Positions 9,747 to 21,165 of a stretch of DNA of 64,000 nucleotides are shown piece after piece (position 1 is the stretch's first letter; each line of letters begins with the position of its first letter). Below the pieces are notes generated by a model. That model made no database searches, had not been told where the DNA came from, and saw only the letters and a program-made list of their open reading frames with translations. Source of the DNA: Pseudoalteromonas sp. NC201 (GTDB lineage Bacteria > Pseudomonadota > Gammaproteobacteria > Enterobacterales > Alteromonadaceae); contig NZ_CP022522.1 of NCBI RefSeq assembly GCF_002850255.1, positions 1,671,124-1,735,123 on the forward strand, read 5' to 3'. The translations under genes were made by a program, and so were the position numbers.

Positions 9747-12545
9747 ATGATGAAAATTACAAAACTCACTTTGGCGTTATCAGCGCTTACAGCGATAAAT
9801 TCAGCCAACGCACATCAAGAATCACAGCGACTCTTTAAGCCGCTCGATGCATCGGTTCAAGTGGAAACGAACATTTCCCATGGCCATGAGCACAAAGATT
9901 TGCATGATAGAGCACCCGTTGCACACTCACCAACAAGAAGCATGCCGCTGTTATCTTCTAAACACACGCCATTATTGCAAGCGCTGGCAGTGGGCCAAAG
10001 TGAAGCGATTGCTGCATGTGATTTAAATAGCTTAGCAAGTGCGAGCAGTAGCCAAATTGTTACTGAAATAAAGCAACAGGGTACGAGCTGTATCAATGCT
10101 TTGTTCTCCGCTGACAGCAGCATCCAAACACAAGTATTCACTTCAGATAAAATGTACGCTGCGGCGCAAAATGCCAAGTCGCTTTCGCAAAGCTATTCAG
10201 GCAACGGCAGTGCCGACCTCGAGGCGCTTTATTTATTTATTCGCGCTGGCTTTTATGTTGAGTTTTACAATGATCAGGTGACTTTCGCTACTTGGGTTAA
10301 GCCTGCGGTGAAAGATGCATTGGATGCTTTTGTTAGTAATAGCCATTTCTACGACGACAATGATGCTCATGGTAAAGTACTCGGTGAGGCTATTACTACA
10401 ATGGATTCATCGGAACTACAAGGGCACTATCTGCCAGTTGTAAAAGCATGGCTATCTAAATGGAATGAAAGCTACGCTCAAAAGTGGAATATGCGCAGTG
10501 CGGTAAACGGCATTTTCACTATCTTATATCGTGGTCAGTGGAATGATAACTTTGTCGCTTTGATTAAAAACGATCAACAATTGGTGAGTTTACTAGGGAG
10601 TTTCACCGCACAAACTTGGATGGTAAATTCAGACTCTGAATATCTAATCATCAATGCTGCTAGCGAATTGGCTCGACTTAAATTATACAGTGGTGCAGCT
10701 ATTCAAGAGTCAGTCGACACGCAATTAACCGCTTTATTCTCGCGTTATAACAGTTATGGTTTTGGCGATGGTGTCTGGTTAGCTGCGGCTGATGTCGCGA
10801 CCTATTATGCTGATTGTGGCCAGTTTGGTATTTGTAATTTTGATAAAGAACTTGAGAGCAAAGTACTTTCTCAACAACATAGTTGTAGCGATACAATAAA
10901 GATTAGAGCACAAGCGCTCACCGCTCAGCAATTGACTTCAGCGTGTCAAACCATGGAAGCGGAAGAAGGACGATTCCACATCATGCTGGAAACTGGTCGC
11001 TTACCGGTTGCCGATGATAACAATGATTTTCTACAAGTGAATATCTTTAATAGCAGTGCAGACTATAAAAAATATGCCAAAGCCATTTTTAAAATCAGCA
11101 CCGACAACGGTGGTATGTATTTAGAGGGTAATCCTAGCGATGTGAATAACGTTGCTAATTTTGTTGCATACGAGGCCAGTTATGCAAAGCCGGATCATTA
11201 CATCTGGAACTTAGAGCATGAATACGTACATTATCTTGATGGGCGTTTTGATCTTTATGGTGACTTTAATGCTCCGACTAAGCCTATCGTCTGGTGGAGT
11301 GAAGGGGTGGCTGAGTACATTGCAAACCTCAATGATAATCAAGCCGCAATAGATACAATCAAAGATGGCTCAGTATATACGCTAGCCGAAATATTCAGCA
11401 CGACGTATGACGGTTTTGATCAAGATAGAATTTACCGTTGGGGTTATTTAGGGGTGAGATTCCTGTATGAAAAACACTTTGATGAAGTGCTCGCAATGCG
11501 ACAGGAAACGCGACAAGCAAATTGGAATGCGTACCAAGCCCGTATGGACCGCCTCGCATCACAGTATCAATCAGAGTTTGTTCAATGGTGCAACGAGCTT
11601 GCCGCTGGTGGTCAGAATAACGCACCAACTTCAGTGATTAATGGCCCATACTCTGGTGACGTTAATCAAGCGATACTATTTTCAAGCCAAGGTAGTATCG
11701 ACCCTGATGGTGATGCACTCACTTACCTGTGGCGTTTTGGTGATGGCAGTCAAAGTAATGAAGCCAATCCTACGCACAGTTATGTGCAAGCAGGCGAGTA
11801 TCAAATTAGCTTAACGGTGAGCGATTCTAGCGGTTTGAATCACACTAGTAATACAGTGGCTACTGTAAACGCAACGACTTCAAACAAACTACAGTCTGGC
11901 GTACCTGTCACGGTTGCGGGCGAGCAAGATGAACAAGTTGCATTTTCAATCGATGTCGCTGCTGGCACTGATAAATTAGTCATCAGCACGTCTGGAGGTA
12001 CAGGTGATGCCGATCTTTACGTTAAGTTAGGCTCGACGCCAACGTTCAGCGAGTATGATTGCAGACCATATCAATCCGGTAACGAAGAGGTATGTGAAAT
12101 CACTACACCTACCGCTGGCACCTATTACATTATGCTACATGGTTATAATCGCTTTGAAAGTGTGCAGTTGTTAGGGGAAATCGTAACAAATTCAACAATA
12201 GAGGACGTATGTCAGTCGCAGGGTAGTGTCTCTAATGGTAGATTAGCAGCGGATGAAACAATTTGCCTTGGAAGCCAAGAGCCGATGTGGTTTAGCCTTG
12301 AGAATGTAAGTGGTCAACAATCGGTGGTGATCAAAACAGCCCATGGTAGTGGTGATCTTGGGCTTGAATACAGCAATGCAGGATGGCCAAACGGCACTAA
12401 TGTGGACGCAAGCTCGTTCAATCAAGGTAACCAAGAGTGCATTGAGATAAGTGCGCAATCTGAATATTGGGGATACTTGAAAGTGTCAGGCGCACCAACG
12501 GGGGCAGCGCTGAAGGTGTCTTATAATAAAGATGGTTGTCAGTAA
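9747..12545 (+). CDS. Secreted microbial collagenase (peptidase family M9) with PKD and PPC domains
   Basis: A 932-residue exported zinc protease that should degrade collagen or gelatin outside the cell. A signal peptide covers about residues 1-22 (cut near ANA-HQ). The M9 N-terminal and catalytic regions follow. The zinc motif HEYVH is at 491-495, with E492 as catalytic base, and the third ligand is E519 in WWSEGVAEYIA. A PKD domain spans about 626-710 (GSIDPDGDALTYLWRFGDG), followed by a bacterial pre-peptidase C-terminal (PPC) domain at about 720-815 and a second PPC-like segment to the end. These C-terminal modules usually bind collagen and are often trimmed after secretion. The start follows GGAAAGG. 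It appears monocistronic. Vibrio-type collagenases are the closest known kind. Confidence 0.92.
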   Translation: MMKITKLTLALSALTAINSANAHQESQRLFKPLDASVQVETNISHGHEHKDLHDRAPVAHSPTRSMPLLSSKHTPLLQALAVGQSEAIAACDLNSLASASSSQIVTEIKQQGTSCINALFSADSSIQTQVFTSDKMYAAAQNAKSLSQSYSGNGSADLEALYLFIRAGFYVEFYNDQVTFATWVKPAVKDALDAFVSNSHFYDDNDAHGKVLGEAITTMDSSELQGHYLPVVKAWLSKWNESYAQKWNMRSAVNGIFTILYRGQWNDNFVALIKNDQQLVSLLGSFTAQTWMVNSDSEYLIINAASELARLKLYSGAAIQESVDTQLTALFSRYNSYGFGDGVWLAAADVATYYADCGQFGICNFDKELESKVLSQQHSCSDTIKIRAQALTAQQLTSACQTMEAEEGRFHIMLETGRLPVADDNNDFLQVNIFNSSADYKKYAKAIFKISTDNGGMYLEGNPSDVNNVANFVAYEASYAKPDHYIWNLEHEYVHYLDGRFDLYGDFNAPTKPIVWWSEGVAEYIANLNDNQAAIDTIKDGSVYTLAEIFSTTYDGFDQDRIYRWGYLGVRFLYEKHFDEVLAMRQETRQANWNAYQARMDRLASQYQSEFVQWCNELAAGGQNNAPTSVINGPYSGDVNQAILFSSQGSIDPDGDALTYLWRFGDGSQSNEANPTHSYVQAGEYQISLTVSDSSGLNHTSNTVATVNATTSNKLQSGVPVTVAGEQDEQVAFSIDVAAGTDKLVISTSGGTGDADLYVKLGSTPTFSEYDCRPYQSGNEEVCEITTPTAGTYYIMLHGYNRFESVQLLGEIVTNSTIEDVCQSQGSVSNGRLAADETICLGSQEPMWFSLENVSGQQSVVIKTAHGSGDLGLEYSNAGWPNGTNVDASSFNQGNQECIEISAQSEYWGYLKVSGAPTGAALKVSYNKDGCQ

Positions 12546-12648
12546 TTGCCTAATACTAAGGCAGAAATAATGGAAAGTAATTAAACGGGTGATACAGATC
12601 ACAGTTATTACTTGTTCATAATTTGTTTTTGTTATATTTTTGTAAAAT

Positions 12649-12667
12649 AAGGGGCCTTTGGTCCCTT
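12649..12667 (+). terminator. Possible terminator after the collagenase gene
   Basis: AAGGGGCC (12649-12656) pairs with GGTCCCTT with one wobble across a 3-base loop. Only three T residues follow, so termination is doubtful. Confidence 0.35.
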
Positions 12668-12771
12668 TGCTCATTTAAAAACATGCAAAAGGAATTAACT
12701 GATGTGCCGAGAAGGAGCTAGGCTGTAGTTTTAGACTGTATTAAAAGTTTAGGTTAGACACGAGGCACTCA

Positions 12772-13524
12772 GTGTTAAAAAAGTACTTTATTGCCATTTC
12801 CACTTGGTTAATGGTAGCCTTTTCAGTGACAGCCGCTGAAACCCAAATTCTTTACGTATATCATCATAAGCCGCCCTATATTATTGATCTAGAAGCGCAA
12901 AAAGGTCTTTATTTTGATTTAGCCAAACTGATTAATGCCGTGCAAAAAGAGCTGCAGGTAGAAGTACGTTTTGTACCACGTAAACGCTTAGATAAGCAGC
13001 TCGAACAGCAAACGCTCAAAGGTTTTATTTTAGGGGTAAACCCAGCTTGGTTTGATGACCGCAAAAAACAAAAGTATTTGTGGAGCGGCCCGTTAATGTA
13101 TGACACGGACGAATTCGTCTCGCATGTAGAGCAACCGTTTGAATATTATCACCCAAGCTCATTGTACGGTAATCAAGTTGGCGCTATTGCTGGGTACTAC
13201 TACCGCCACTTAGATCAAGGAGTAGAGCAAGCCAATATCCAGCGAGTGAACGTAAATTCCGAAGAAGCTCTATTGGAGATGATCCTCAAAAGGCGGGTGA
13301 GTATTGCGATCGTCAGTCGCTCTACGACAGAATATCTTGTTGCTAAAAATGGTTGGAAGCGAGTGTTTCACTTTTCTCAAAATCCTCATGAAACTTATTT
13401 TAGAGCAATATTGGCGCCTAAAAATTCAGCATCGGATTTTGAGGCGCTACAACAGGTGTTAGATTCCAAGCCTTTCAAAAAGCAACTGGTGAAATTGCTT
13501 AAAAGCTACCATCTTGCTTATTGA
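12772..13524 (+). CDS. Periplasmic solute-binding protein, family 3 (amino-acid-binding-like)
   Basis: A 250-residue exported protein with a signal peptide (residues 1-22, cut near VTA-AE) and the layout of extracellular solute-binding family 3. It has an N-terminal lobe (ILYVYHHKPPYIID), a central lobe (GNQVGAIAGYYYRHL) and a C-terminal crossover (VNSEEALLEMILKRRVSIAIVSRS). The start is GTG at 12772, supported by CGAGG 6 bases upstream. No ABC permease or ATPase is adjacent. Such orphan proteins in Alteromonadales are common, and may work with a distant transporter or as sensors. The ligand cannot be inferred. Confidence 0.75.
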   Translation: MLKKYFIAISTWLMVAFSVTAAETQILYVYHHKPPYIIDLEAQKGLYFDLAKLINAVQKELQVEVRFVPRKRLDKQLEQQTLKGFILGVNPAWFDDRKKQKYLWSGPLMYDTDEFVSHVEQPFEYYHPSSLYGNQVGAIAGYYYRHLDQGVEQANIQRVNVNSEEALLEMILKRRVSIAIVSRSTTEYLVAKNGWKRVFHFSQNPHETYFRAILAPKNSASDFEALQQVLDSKPFKKQLVKLLKSYHLAY

Positions 13525-13604
13525 AGTAAGGGGGAAGGAGCGGTAGTTATTCTGATTTCAGGTTAGATACATCGCTCCGGTGCTTTAGCGATTACCAGCA
13601 ATTA

Positions 13605-14045
13605 TTACCAACTACCCGTGTTTTCCATTGACTGCCAAGGCTCGGCTGGAGGCAATGCATCACCTTGTTGGAGTAATTCGATCGAAATGCCATCTGGAGA
13701 TTTAACAAATGCCATGTGACCACAGCGCGGTGGTCGGTTGATCACCACACCGGCATCTTGCAGCTTTTGGCAAAGTGCATAAATGTTTTCTACGGCAAAG
13801 GCCAAGTGGCCAAAATTACGACCACCAGTGTATTCTTCCGGATCCCAGTTATAGGTAAGTTCGATAGTAGGAGAAAAGCTTTGCTGCGCCTGCTCAACTT
13901 GATCAGGGGCGGCGAGATAAATTAAACTAAAACGGCCTTGTTCACTGTCATAACGTTTCACTTCAACGAGACCCAAGAGGTCGCAATAAAACTTCATGGA
14001 TTCATCAAGATCGCGTACACGTACCATAGTATGTAAGTATTTCAT
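13605..14045 (-). CDS. gloA: Lactoylglutathione lyase (glyoxalase I)
   Basis: GloA converts the methylglyoxal-glutathione hemithioacetal to S-lactoylglutathione, a cytoplasmic detoxification step. The 146-residue protein is a vicinal-oxygen-chelate fold made of two repeats. The four metal ligands of the family are in place: H5 (LHTMVRV), E62 (TIELTYNW), H80 (FGHLAFAV) and E123 (SIELLQQG). The length is slightly above E. coli GloA (135) because of a C-terminal tail, PPAEPWQSMENTGSW. The gene is a single minus-strand gene between two plus-strand genes. Confidence 0.93.
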   Translation of the reverse strand: MKYLHTMVRVRDLDESMKFYCDLLGLVEVKRYDSEQGRFSLIYLAAPDQVEQAQQSFSPTIELTYNWDPEEYTGGRNFGHLAFAVENIYALCQKLQDAGVVINRPPRCGHMAFVKSPDGISIELLQQGDALPPAEPWQSMENTGSW

Positions 14046-14227
14046 TATGTATTCCGTTTAGACTCTAGTCAGCAAATTTTAAAGTGTTACACATCAGATT
14101 GAAAGGTCAACAGACCTCAGGCATCCTGATGAGCGGATAAAAAAGTAATTGATTTCTGGTAATTTTTAGCACTGCTAGTTAAGCTTTTGTGAGATTGAGA
14201 ATTAACGATTCAAAAGGGCGCTCAACG

Positions 14228-15397
14228 ATGGCAGAACTTCCTGAAGTAATAGATAGCATGACAGATATCGTTTCGTGCTTAAACACCAGCGAATCTTTGG
14301 AGCACTTCTTGTTGAATGTGCACTGTATTGTGCAAAAAATTACTTACGCGGACAATTTCTATGTGGTTTTGCAAAGACAAGATGGCGAGTTTGAGTTTCC
14401 CTATTTCCATGATGTCAAAGACAGTATTTCGCTCGAGGAATTAAATAGCCTAACTAGCACAGAAATAGACAAAACGCTTACTAGTTATGCGCTGCGCTCT
14501 GACAGTGTAAAGAACTATTCTGAGCATGCTTTGATGGCACTGACCGAGAAAGGGGTTATTGAAATGTTAGGCAGTTTCCCCAAGCAATGGCTGTGCTTTC
14601 CGCTAATCAATCGCGACAAGCATTTAGGCGCGTTTGTGATCCAATCCTACCGTCGTAGCGATGAATATTCAGAAGCCATGGTGGATTTGTTGTATACCGT
14701 CAGTCATGTTATTGCCTCTGCGATGGATGCATTTGCAAACCAGCAAGCACTCATTGAAGCGAATACAGCGCTTAAAACACATGAGCTTGAATTGGAAGCA
14801 ATGGTAGAAAAACGCACCCATGAACTTAGTGCGAGTTTAGAAGAATTAAGAACAGAGGTCGAAAAGCGCAAATCACTTCAAGAAAAGCTAGAGTTTGATG
14901 CCTACCACGATAACCTTACGCAATTGGCGAATCGAAAATACCTATTTAACGAGCTAAATAAAATGTCTGCTCGCTCGATGCGACAGCCAGTAAATGTGTA
15001 TTTAGGGTATCTTGACTTAGATAACTTCAAGCCGATTAATGATAATCACGGCCATCATAGTGGTGACGAGGTTTTGGTACATGTAGCAAGACGTCTACAA
15101 GAAGCATTACGAGAGTATGACTTTGTTTGTCGTATTGGTGGAGATGAGTTTGTCTTTGTGATTAATGAAAAAATTGCCAGAGACTTGCTTGAAAGCTTAG
15201 CAAATCGCCTTTTGAGCGTGATAAATGAAGATATCTTGCTTACCAATGGTGAGTTGGTAAATGTCGGATGCAGCATCGGTATGGCGGTTTCTGAGGGCGT
15301 GGAATTCAGTGCGGAATCGTTATTAAAAGTTGCTGATCAAGCGCTTTATGAGTCGAAAGGAAAGGGTAAGAATCAGGTCTCATTTAGCTTCAAATAA
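14228..15397 (+). CDS. GAF-domain diguanylate cyclase (GGDEF)
   Basis: A cytoplasmic c-di-GMP synthase of 389 residues. It has an N-terminal GAF-like sensor domain (about 20-170), a coiled coil (about 175-225, rich in LELEAMVEKRTHELSASLEEL) and a GGDEF domain (about 230-389). The active-site motif GGDEF is intact at 304-308, and the inhibitory RxxD site (R295-D298) sits exactly five residues before it, so product feedback is expected. I place the start at the ATG at 14228, behind AAGGG. The longer frame from GTG 14189 has no ribosome site. There are no membrane segments, and the GAF ligand is unknown. Confidence 0.88.
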   Translation: MAELPEVIDSMTDIVSCLNTSESLEHFLLNVHCIVQKITYADNFYVVLQRQDGEFEFPYFHDVKDSISLEELNSLTSTEIDKTLTSYALRSDSVKNYSEHALMALTEKGVIEMLGSFPKQWLCFPLINRDKHLGAFVIQSYRRSDEYSEAMVDLLYTVSHVIASAMDAFANQQALIEANTALKTHELELEAMVEKRTHELSASLEELRTEVEKRKSLQEKLEFDAYHDNLTQLANRKYLFNELNKMSARSMRQPVNVYLGYLDLDNFKPINDNHGHHSGDEVLVHVARRLQEALREYDFVCRIGGDEFVFVINEKIARDLLESLANRLLSVINEDILLTNGELVNVGCSIGMAVSEGVEFSAESLLKVADQALYESKGKGKNQVSFSFK

Positions 15398-15520
15398 CAC
15401 TGAATATAAGATTAATATTTTGTTATTTATCATGTTTTTATAAAATTTCATGATATTGTTCGTTGTCCTTTGCTTTAAGCAGATGATTGATTTAGGATCA
15501 GGCTTTATAGTCAGAAAAAC

Positions 15521-16582
15521 ATGGACATTATGATCATCAGGCTGATCCTTATTGCACTGTTTTGTTTTGCTATGACGGCAAAAGCAGTAGAAGTTCAAAA
15601 TTTATATGAAGCCTCGCTGAGTGTTAGCGACAAATCTCGCGCAACGCGAGCGCAAGCGAGCCAACAGGCATTATTAAAAGTGTTGCAAAAGCTCACAGGT
15701 AAAGCCGATGATTTTTCTCACCCTTCTATCCAAGCGAGCCTTAAGCGCATCTCAGATTACATGCTGAGATATGAATATTATGATCGACAAGGCGTAACCA
15801 AAATAAAGGTGGAGTTTGAGCCTGGTAAGGTCGAAGATCTAGTCAGAGAAGCTGGCTTACCGCTTTGGGGCAACCGCCGTCCTATGGTCGCGATTTGGAT
15901 GGTGATCGAAGATAACTTCCGCCGAGAGTTTGTTACGCAAGAAAGCTACCCTCAACTCGAACGCTTGATTTATGACACTGCGGACGAGTGGGGCGTGCCG
16001 GTCGTTGTTCCTCTGATGGATCTTGAAGATCGCAGTAATGTGAGTATCGCAGAGGTGTGGGGAAACTTTTCTAACGAAGTAGAAGATGCGTCATTGCGTT
16101 ATGAGGCGGAGCGCGTTATCACCGCCCGTTTGTTTCAGCCGCCCCATACAAATTCTTGGCAGCTAGACTGGCGCTACACTGACGCTGAATATTTTGAGCC
16201 TGAGCAATATGTCGGTGACAAACAGCAAGTTATTATTGATATGGTGAATCAGCTATCTAGCACTTTAGCTCAGAAATATGTTATTGACCCTAATCTCACT
16301 TTTGAAGCCCATCGAACTGAAATTGTGGTTGAGCAATTACAGTCATTTAGGGATGTAGAAATGGCGAAGCGTCGTTTGCTATCTATGAGTACTGTAGTGG
16401 ATGTCGATGTGATCTACCGTGCGAAAACAGCAGTGAAGTTTGCGATTGAACATACCTCAAGCGTATCAGACTTGCGTAAAACGATCGCATTGGAGCAAAG
16501 CTTTAAGGCGTACGAAGACCCAAGAGCCTATTATCAAATCGCAGACGAAAACAACCTTAAATACAATTGGGTGGATAAATAG
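15521..16582 (+). CDS. DUF2066 domain-containing exported protein
   Basis: A 353-residue protein with a signal peptide (residues 1-22, ending TAKA-VEV) and the DUF2066 domain in the N-terminal half (ARATRAQASQQALLKVLQKLTG-like segment, then RYEYYDRQGVTKIKVEFEP). The function of DUF2066 is not known to me. The gene commonly precedes hda in Alteromonadales and related orders. Here its stop codon is one base from the hda start, so the two are translationally coupled. The initiation codon may be the ATG at 15521 or the ATG at 15530, and no strong ribosome site decides between them. Confidence 0.82.
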   Translation: MDIMIIRLILIALFCFAMTAKAVEVQNLYEASLSVSDKSRATRAQASQQALLKVLQKLTGKADDFSHPSIQASLKRISDYMLRYEYYDRQGVTKIKVEFEPGKVEDLVREAGLPLWGNRRPMVAIWMVIEDNFRREFVTQESYPQLERLIYDTADEWGVPVVVPLMDLEDRSNVSIAEVWGNFSNEVEDASLRYEAERVITARLFQPPHTNSWQLDWRYTDAEYFEPEQYVGDKQQVIIDMVNQLSSTLAQKYVIDPNLTFEAHRTEIVVEQLQSFRDVEMAKRRLLSMSTVVDVDVIYRAKTAVKFAIEHTSSVSDLRKTIALEQSFKAYEDPRAYYQIADENNLKYNWVDK

Positions 16583-16583
16583 G

Positions 16584-17288
16584 ATGGAATCGCCACGTCA
16601 AATGGCGTTGCCAGTGACGCTGCCTGATGACGAAACCTTTGCCTCTTATTTTGGCGGTGAAGCGTCATTGGAAGTAAGCCACTTAAAAAATGGCCTTGCC
16701 CGTCGTTTAATCGGTTTTCAGTACACTTACTTGTGTGGGTTGGCAGATTCTGGCAAGTCGCACTTGCTTTATGCCACGTGCATTGAAGCGCAAGAACTTG
16801 GACTCTCGACTATTTTATTGTCAATGCGAGAAGTGTTGGATTTTGGCCCGTTAGTGTTAGATGGGCTCGATGCACTGGATGTAGTTTGTATAGACGATGT
16901 GCATTTGGTTGCAGGAGATGAAGCGTGGGAAAAAGCCTTATTTAACTTTTTCAATCGTTTTAATGAAAAAGGCAAATGCCTAGTGGTCACTGCCGATCTG
17001 TTACCCAACATGTTGAATTTGTCACTACCAGACTTAGAATCGCGCCTAACCTGGGGGACGACTTTTCAGATCCGCTCGATGAGTGACGATGATAAAGCCG
17101 AAGCTCTAGTAAAAAGAGCGCATATGCGAGGCCTTGAGCTCTCTGATGAATGTGCACGATTTTTGCTCACGAGATTGAGTCGTGATATGCGCGCTTTACT
17201 TGATGTATTGGATAAACTCGATCACGCATCCATGGCTGCGCAAAGAAAGTTAACAATTCCTTTTATAAAAGCCACTTTAAAGCTGTAA
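16584..17288 (+). CDS. hda: DnaA regulatory inactivator Hda
   Basis: Hda binds the DNA-loaded beta clamp and triggers ATP hydrolysis by DnaA, preventing re-initiation of replication. The 234-residue AAA+ protein is homologous to DnaA domain III. The clamp-binding motif lies near the N-terminus (RQMALPVTLPD). Walker A is the GLADSGKSHLL region, Walker B is VVCIDDVHLV, and the arginine-finger region contains LESRLTWG. The chosen ATG at 16584 follows the previous stop by one base and gives the family length. A longer open frame from 16440 only overlaps the DUF2066 gene. No separate promoter is visible. Confidence 0.94.
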   Translation: MESPRQMALPVTLPDDETFASYFGGEASLEVSHLKNGLARRLIGFQYTYLCGLADSGKSHLLYATCIEAQELGLSTILLSMREVLDFGPLVLDGLDALDVVCIDDVHLVAGDEAWEKALFNFFNRFNEKGKCLVVTADLLPNMLNLSLPDLESRLTWGTTFQIRSMSDDDKAEALVKRAHMRGLELSDECARFLLTRLSRDMRALLDVLDKLDHASMAAQRKLTIPFIKATLKL

Positions 17289-17368
17289 CAGGGCTAGAAT
17301 ATCGCCTTGCAATTCAGTTATCATAAGAGATTAAATAACAGCAAATTACCTCAGCAAAGATCAGGTAG

Positions 17369-18352
<984 letters not shown>

Positions 18353-18365
18353 GAGCGACAAAAGT

Positions 18366-20753
18366 ATGAAATTCAGTGAAAAGTGGTTACGCGAGTGGGT
18401 CAATCCAGCAATTGATACTGATGCGCTATCTGAGCAATTATCAATGGCGGGTTTAGAAGTTGATGGTGTAGACCCAGTTGCCGGTGACTTCCAAGGTGTG
18501 GTTATCGGTGAAGTGGTTGAATGTGGTCAACACCCAGATGCTGACAAACTTAGAGTAACAAAAGTAAATGTAGGCGAAGACGAACTACTAGATATTGTCT
18601 GTGGTGCCGCTAACTGCCGTGCCGGTTTAAAAGTGGCGGTTGCTAAAGTGGGCGCAACGCTTCCAGGCGATTTCAAAATTAAGAAAGCTAAACTTCGCGG
18701 TCAACCGTCTCATGGTATGCTGTGTGCGTTTGAAGAGCTTGGCATGGCGGAAAGTTCAGACGGTATTTTAGAACTCCCTATGGATGCGCCAATCGGTCAA
18801 GATATTCGTGAATACTTCGGCTTGAACGATGTAACTATTGATGTCGATTTAACGGCTAACCGTAGCGATTGTTTAGGGATCAAAGGTCTTGCTCGTGAAG
18901 TTGGGGTACTAAACAGCATCGACGTAACAGAAGTTGATATCACGCCAGTTACGCCAACGATTGATGATAAAATCTCTATTGAATTGGTAAACAGTGAAGC
19001 ATGTCCACGCTACTTAGGTCGTGTGATCAAGGGTGTTAATGTTAAAGCAGAAACCCCGTTTTGGATGGTAGAGAAACTACGCCGCTGCGGTGTACGCTCA
19101 ATTGACCCAGTAGTTGATGTTACGAACTACGTATTACTTGAGCTAGGTCACCCTATGCACGCGTTCGATTTAAGCCAAATCGAAGGTGGAATTAAAGTAC
19201 GTAATGCCTTTGAGAATGAAGAGCTAGTATTGTTAGACGGCAACACGGCGAAGCTTAATCCATCAACACTTCTGATTGCTGATGATAATAAAGCACTTGC
19301 GATGGCAGGTATCTTCGGTGGTGAACAGTCAGGTGTTAGTGACGAGACAAAAGACATCTTGTTAGAAAGCGCGTTCTTTGCACCGCTTGCGATTGCAGGT
19401 CAGGCACGTAGCTACGGTTTGCATACCGATGCATCGCACCGTTATGAGCGTGGTGTAGACCCGGTACTGCAGCGTGATGCGATGGAAAGAGCAACAGGCT
19501 TGCTACTTGAAATCGTTGGCGGTGAAGCCGGACCGATTGTTGAAGCTGTGTCAGAAGCGGATTTACCAAAAGAGCGTCAAGTGACTTTACGCCGTGAGCG
19601 TTTAGACCGCGTGATCGGTTATCATATCGAAGATGCTAAAGTATCAGACATCTTGGCGCGTCTGGGCTTAGCAGTAACATTTGCAGGCGGCCAGTGGCAA
19701 GCTCAAGTACCAAGCTATCGCTTCGACATTAGTATCGAAGAAGACTTAATTGAAGAAGTTGCGCGCGTATTCGGTTACAACAATATTCCAAATGTGGCAC
19801 CAACTGCTGCGTTAAAGATGACAGATCATCAAGAAGCACGTTTGCCTGTAGCGCGCTTTAGAGATGAGTTAGTAAGCCGTGGTTATCAAGAAGCCATCAC
19901 ATATAGCTTCGTTGATCCAAAAGCACAACAGCAGCTACACCCAGAAGCAGATGCATTAATTCTTCCGCACCCAATTTCGGTTGAAATGTCTGCAATGCGT
20001 GTAAGCCTGATGACAGGCTTGATCAATGCGGTTTCTTATAATCAAAATCGTCAACAATCGCGTATTCGCTTATTCGAAACGGGCCTTAAGTTCATCAAAG
20101 ACGACAACGCGGAAAACGGCGTACGTCAAACCGCTGTGATCGGTGGTATCGCGTATGGTAATACGCATAACGAACATTGGTCAGTGCCTTCACGTAAAGT
20201 GGATTTCTTTGATGTGAAAGGCGATGTAGAAGCATTACTAGCGCTTTGTAACGATAAAGCACGCTTTAGCTTTAAAGCGGAAGTGAGCGATGGTTTGCAC
20301 CCTGGTCAATCTGCTGCAATTTATGCAGACGGTAAAAAGGTTGGTTTCATCGGTGCAGTACACCCTCAGTTATTAAAGCCGTTAGAGCTTAAAGATACGC
20401 CATATGTATTTGAAATCGACATGGCTGCTTTAGAAAATCGCCTGCTTCCAGAAGCGGTTAGTATCTCGAAATTCCCATCAAATAGAAGAGATATTGCTAT
20501 TTTAGTTGCAGATGACGTAAAAATAGGCGATATTTTAGAGTGCATTGAGAAAGTTGGCGGAAATCAATTAGTTGACCTAAACTTATTCGATGTGTACAAA
20601 GGGCAAGGGGTTGAACCTGATCATAAGAGTTTAGCCATTGCTCTAACATTACAAGCGGTTGATAGAACGCTCGAAGAGAAAGACATCAACGCGGTTGTAG
20701 AAAACGTGGTGGCCGAACTGGCCAAACAATTCAATGCATCGTTGAGGGACTAG
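18366..20753 (+). CDS. pheT: Phenylalanine--tRNA ligase beta subunit
   Basis: PheT is the editing and tRNA-binding subunit. The 795-residue length fits the bacterial form. Domains in order are an EMAP-type tRNA-binding OB fold (about 39-148, [21 protein letters not shown]), the B3/B4 editing domain (about 210-380), the B5 domain (about 400-475), a catalytic-like core (about 480-690) and the C-terminal ferredoxin-fold anticodon-binding domain (about 700-795, [14 protein letters not shown]). It is the middle gene of pheS-pheT-ihfA, and only two bases separate its stop from ihfA. Confidence 0.98.
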   Translation: MKFSEKWLREWVNPAIDTDALSEQLSMAGLEVDGVDPVAGDFQGVVIGEVVECGQHPDADKLRVTKVNVGEDELLDIVCGAANCRAGLKVAVAKVGATLPGDFKIKKAKLRGQPSHGMLCAFEELGMAESSDGILELPMDAPIGQDIREYFGLNDVTIDVDLTANRSDCLGIKGLAREVGVLNSIDVTEVDITPVTPTIDDKISIELVNSEACPRYLGRVIKGVNVKAETPFWMVEKLRRCGVRSIDPVVDVTNYVLLELGHPMHAFDLSQIEGGIKVRNAFENEELVLLDGNTAKLNPSTLLIADDNKALAMAGIFGGEQSGVSDETKDILLESAFFAPLAIAGQARSYGLHTDASHRYERGVDPVLQRDAMERATGLLLEIVGGEAGPIVEAVSEADLPKERQVTLRRERLDRVIGYHIEDAKVSDILARLGLAVTFAGGQWQAQVPSYRFDISIEEDLIEEVARVFGYNNIPNVAPTAALKMTDHQEARLPVARFRDELVSRGYQEAITYSFVDPKAQQQLHPEADALILPHPISVEMSAMRVSLMTGLINAVSYNQNRQQSRIRLFETGLKFIKDDNAENGVRQTAVIGGIAYGNTHNEHWSVPSRKVDFFDVKGDVEALLALCNDKARFSFKAEVSDGLHPGQSAAIYADGKKVGFIGAVHPQLLKPLELKDTPYVFEIDMAALENRLLPEAVSISKFPSNRRDIAILVADDVKIGDILECIEKVGGNQLVDLNLFDVYKGQGVEPDHKSLAIALTLQAVDRTLEEKDINAVVENVVAELAKQFNASLRD

Positions 20754-20755
20754 AT

Positions 20756-21055
20756 ATGGCGCTTACTAAAGCCGACATAGCTGAACACCTATTTGAAAAA
20801 CTGGGGATCAATAAGAAAGATGCCAAAGACTTAGTTGAAGCGTTTTTTGAAGAAATCCGCTCAGCGCTAGAAAACGGCGAGCAAGTAAAGCTCTCTGGGT
20901 TTGGTAACTTTGACCTTCGCGACAAGAAGGAACGCCCAGGTAGGAACCCAAAAACTGGGGAAGATATTCCTATCTCTGCGCGACGCGTGGTAACTTTTAG
21001 GCCTGGCCAAAAGTTAAAAACTCGTGTTGAGGTCGGCACAAGCAAAAACTTGTAA
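20756..21055 (+). CDS. ihfA: Integration host factor alpha subunit
   Basis: IhfA pairs with IhfB to bend DNA at specific sites in replication, transcription and recombination, and it also affects integrase systems. The 99-residue sequence, beginning [17 protein letters not shown] and containing the arm tip [18 protein letters not shown], is diagnostic. The proline that intercalates at the DNA kink lies in that RPGRNP loop. The start is two bases after pheT, as in E. coli, so expression is coupled to the synthetase operon. An 11-bp perfect terminator follows. Confidence 0.97.
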   Translation: MALTKADIAEHLFEKLGINKKDAKDLVEAFFEEIRSALENGEQVKLSGFGNFDLRDKKERPGRNPKTGEDIPISARRVVTFRPGQKLKTRVEVGTSKNL

Positions 21056-21061
21056 TATAAG

Positions 21062-21093
21062 AAAGCCTTGGTGGTGATACCAAGGCTTTTTTT
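21062..21093 (+). terminator. Intrinsic terminator after ihfA
   Basis: AAAGCCTTGGT (21062-21072) and ACCAAGGCTTT (21079-21089) form a perfect 11-bp stem with a 6-base loop and a run of seven T residues. Confidence 0.95.
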
Positions 21094-21165
21094 ATATTGA
21101 AATAGTTTTGTCACATATTCAAGCTACACTCTGCGCCTGTTTGCGTTCCGTGGAGTGAGGAGCTT

